5,850 nucleotides of DNA from Chloroflexota bacterium (GTDB lineage: Bacteria; Chloroflexota; UBA6077; FW602-bin22; JACPQP01). The position numbers and the translations under genes are program-made. The stretch covers positions 1 to 5,850 of the forward strand of contig JACPQP010000426.1 in NCBI GenBank assembly GCA_016190465.1, given 5' to 3'. The notes under the pieces are model-generated. The model did no database searches, had not been told where the DNA came from, and saw nothing but the letters and a program-made list of their open reading frames with translations. Shown one piece after another: positions 5,756 through 5,850 of the stretch (positions within the stretch are counted from its first letter, which is position 1; each line of letters opens with the position of its first letter).

Positions 5756-5850
5756 GGTCTGTCCATAAATAAGTGTCTCAATTTGGTCGCTTGTTCGGAA
5801 GGATGGTGTAATTCCACTCGCCGTGGAAGTCGGCGTGCTCGATCTTGACC
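5755..5850 (-). mobile_element. end of an insertion sequence inside proS, continuing past the window
   Basis: The terminus appears to start at GGGTCTGTCC (5755-5764), only about 23 bases before the stop codon of a minus-strand transposase frame, a compact layout typical of an IS end. The proS alignment breaks at the same point. The exact boundary and target duplication cannot be set without the other end. Family by resemblance of the encoded C-terminus: ISAzo13-like. Confidence 0.8.
5778..5850 (-). CDS. transposase C-terminus (ISAzo13-like), partial
   Basis: The minus strand encodes VKIEHADFHGEWNYTILPNK followed by RPN and a TGA (5778-5780); the gene continues beyond the right edge. The ending FHGEWNYTI is, from memory, characteristic of ISAzo13-family DDE transposases, which finish with a similar HxEWNYTI-P sequence. 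Only 23 codons are visible, so the family is tentative, but a transposase is likely because the frame sits against an IS-like end that interrupts proS. Confidence 0.7.
   Translation of the reverse strand, partial: VKIEHADFHGEWNYTILPNKRPN

Overview
The window is GC-rich bacterial DNA. GTG and TTG starts are common and are backed by GGAGG-type ribosome binding sites. An archaeal-type prolyl-tRNA synthetase, a lone FlgM-like protein, a small CxxC zinc ribbon and NarL-family signalling genes together suggest Chloroflexota, perhaps a Thermomicrobia/Sphaerobacter-like lineage. That placement is inferred from family resemblance and base composition; no marker here proves it.

Layout. Positions 1-231 may hold the last 76 codons of an upstream gene. 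A two-component operon follows: a membrane-bound HisKA_3-type sensor kinase (258-1736) whose end overlaps a NarL/FixJ-type response regulator (1726-2400). A good sigma70-like promoter (2519-2547) precedes an unrecognised 99-residue protein (2650-2949). The last 37 bases of its reading frame region, including the stop codon, recur 75 bp downstream, and a strong hairpin lies between the two copies. A second good promoter (3071-3098), with a dyad around its -10 box, drives flgM (3143-3454). flgM converges on a small zinc-ribbon gene on the minus strand (3531-3731), and a perfect hairpin separates the two. A lone single-domain CheY-like receiver follows (4129-4572).

The right end is a long gene-poor stretch (4573-5104) and then proS, which begins normally at TTG 5105. 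Its reading frame breaks in a conserved region after about 216 codons. The break coincides with the end of an insertion sequence whose minus-strand transposase C-terminus (resembling the ISAzo13 family) runs off the window. As shown, proS lacks class II motif 3 and the anticodon-binding domain.

How the genes work together: the kinase and its overlapping regulator are almost certainly a cognate pair acting on transcription. The single receiver has no output domain and no partner here. FlgM would hold the flagellar sigma factor FliA, but no other flagellar gene is present. I found no CRISPR, tRNA, rRNA or defence system. The best leads are the IS-interrupted proS, the duplicated gene end with its hairpin, and dyads placed at promoters or ribosome binding sites.
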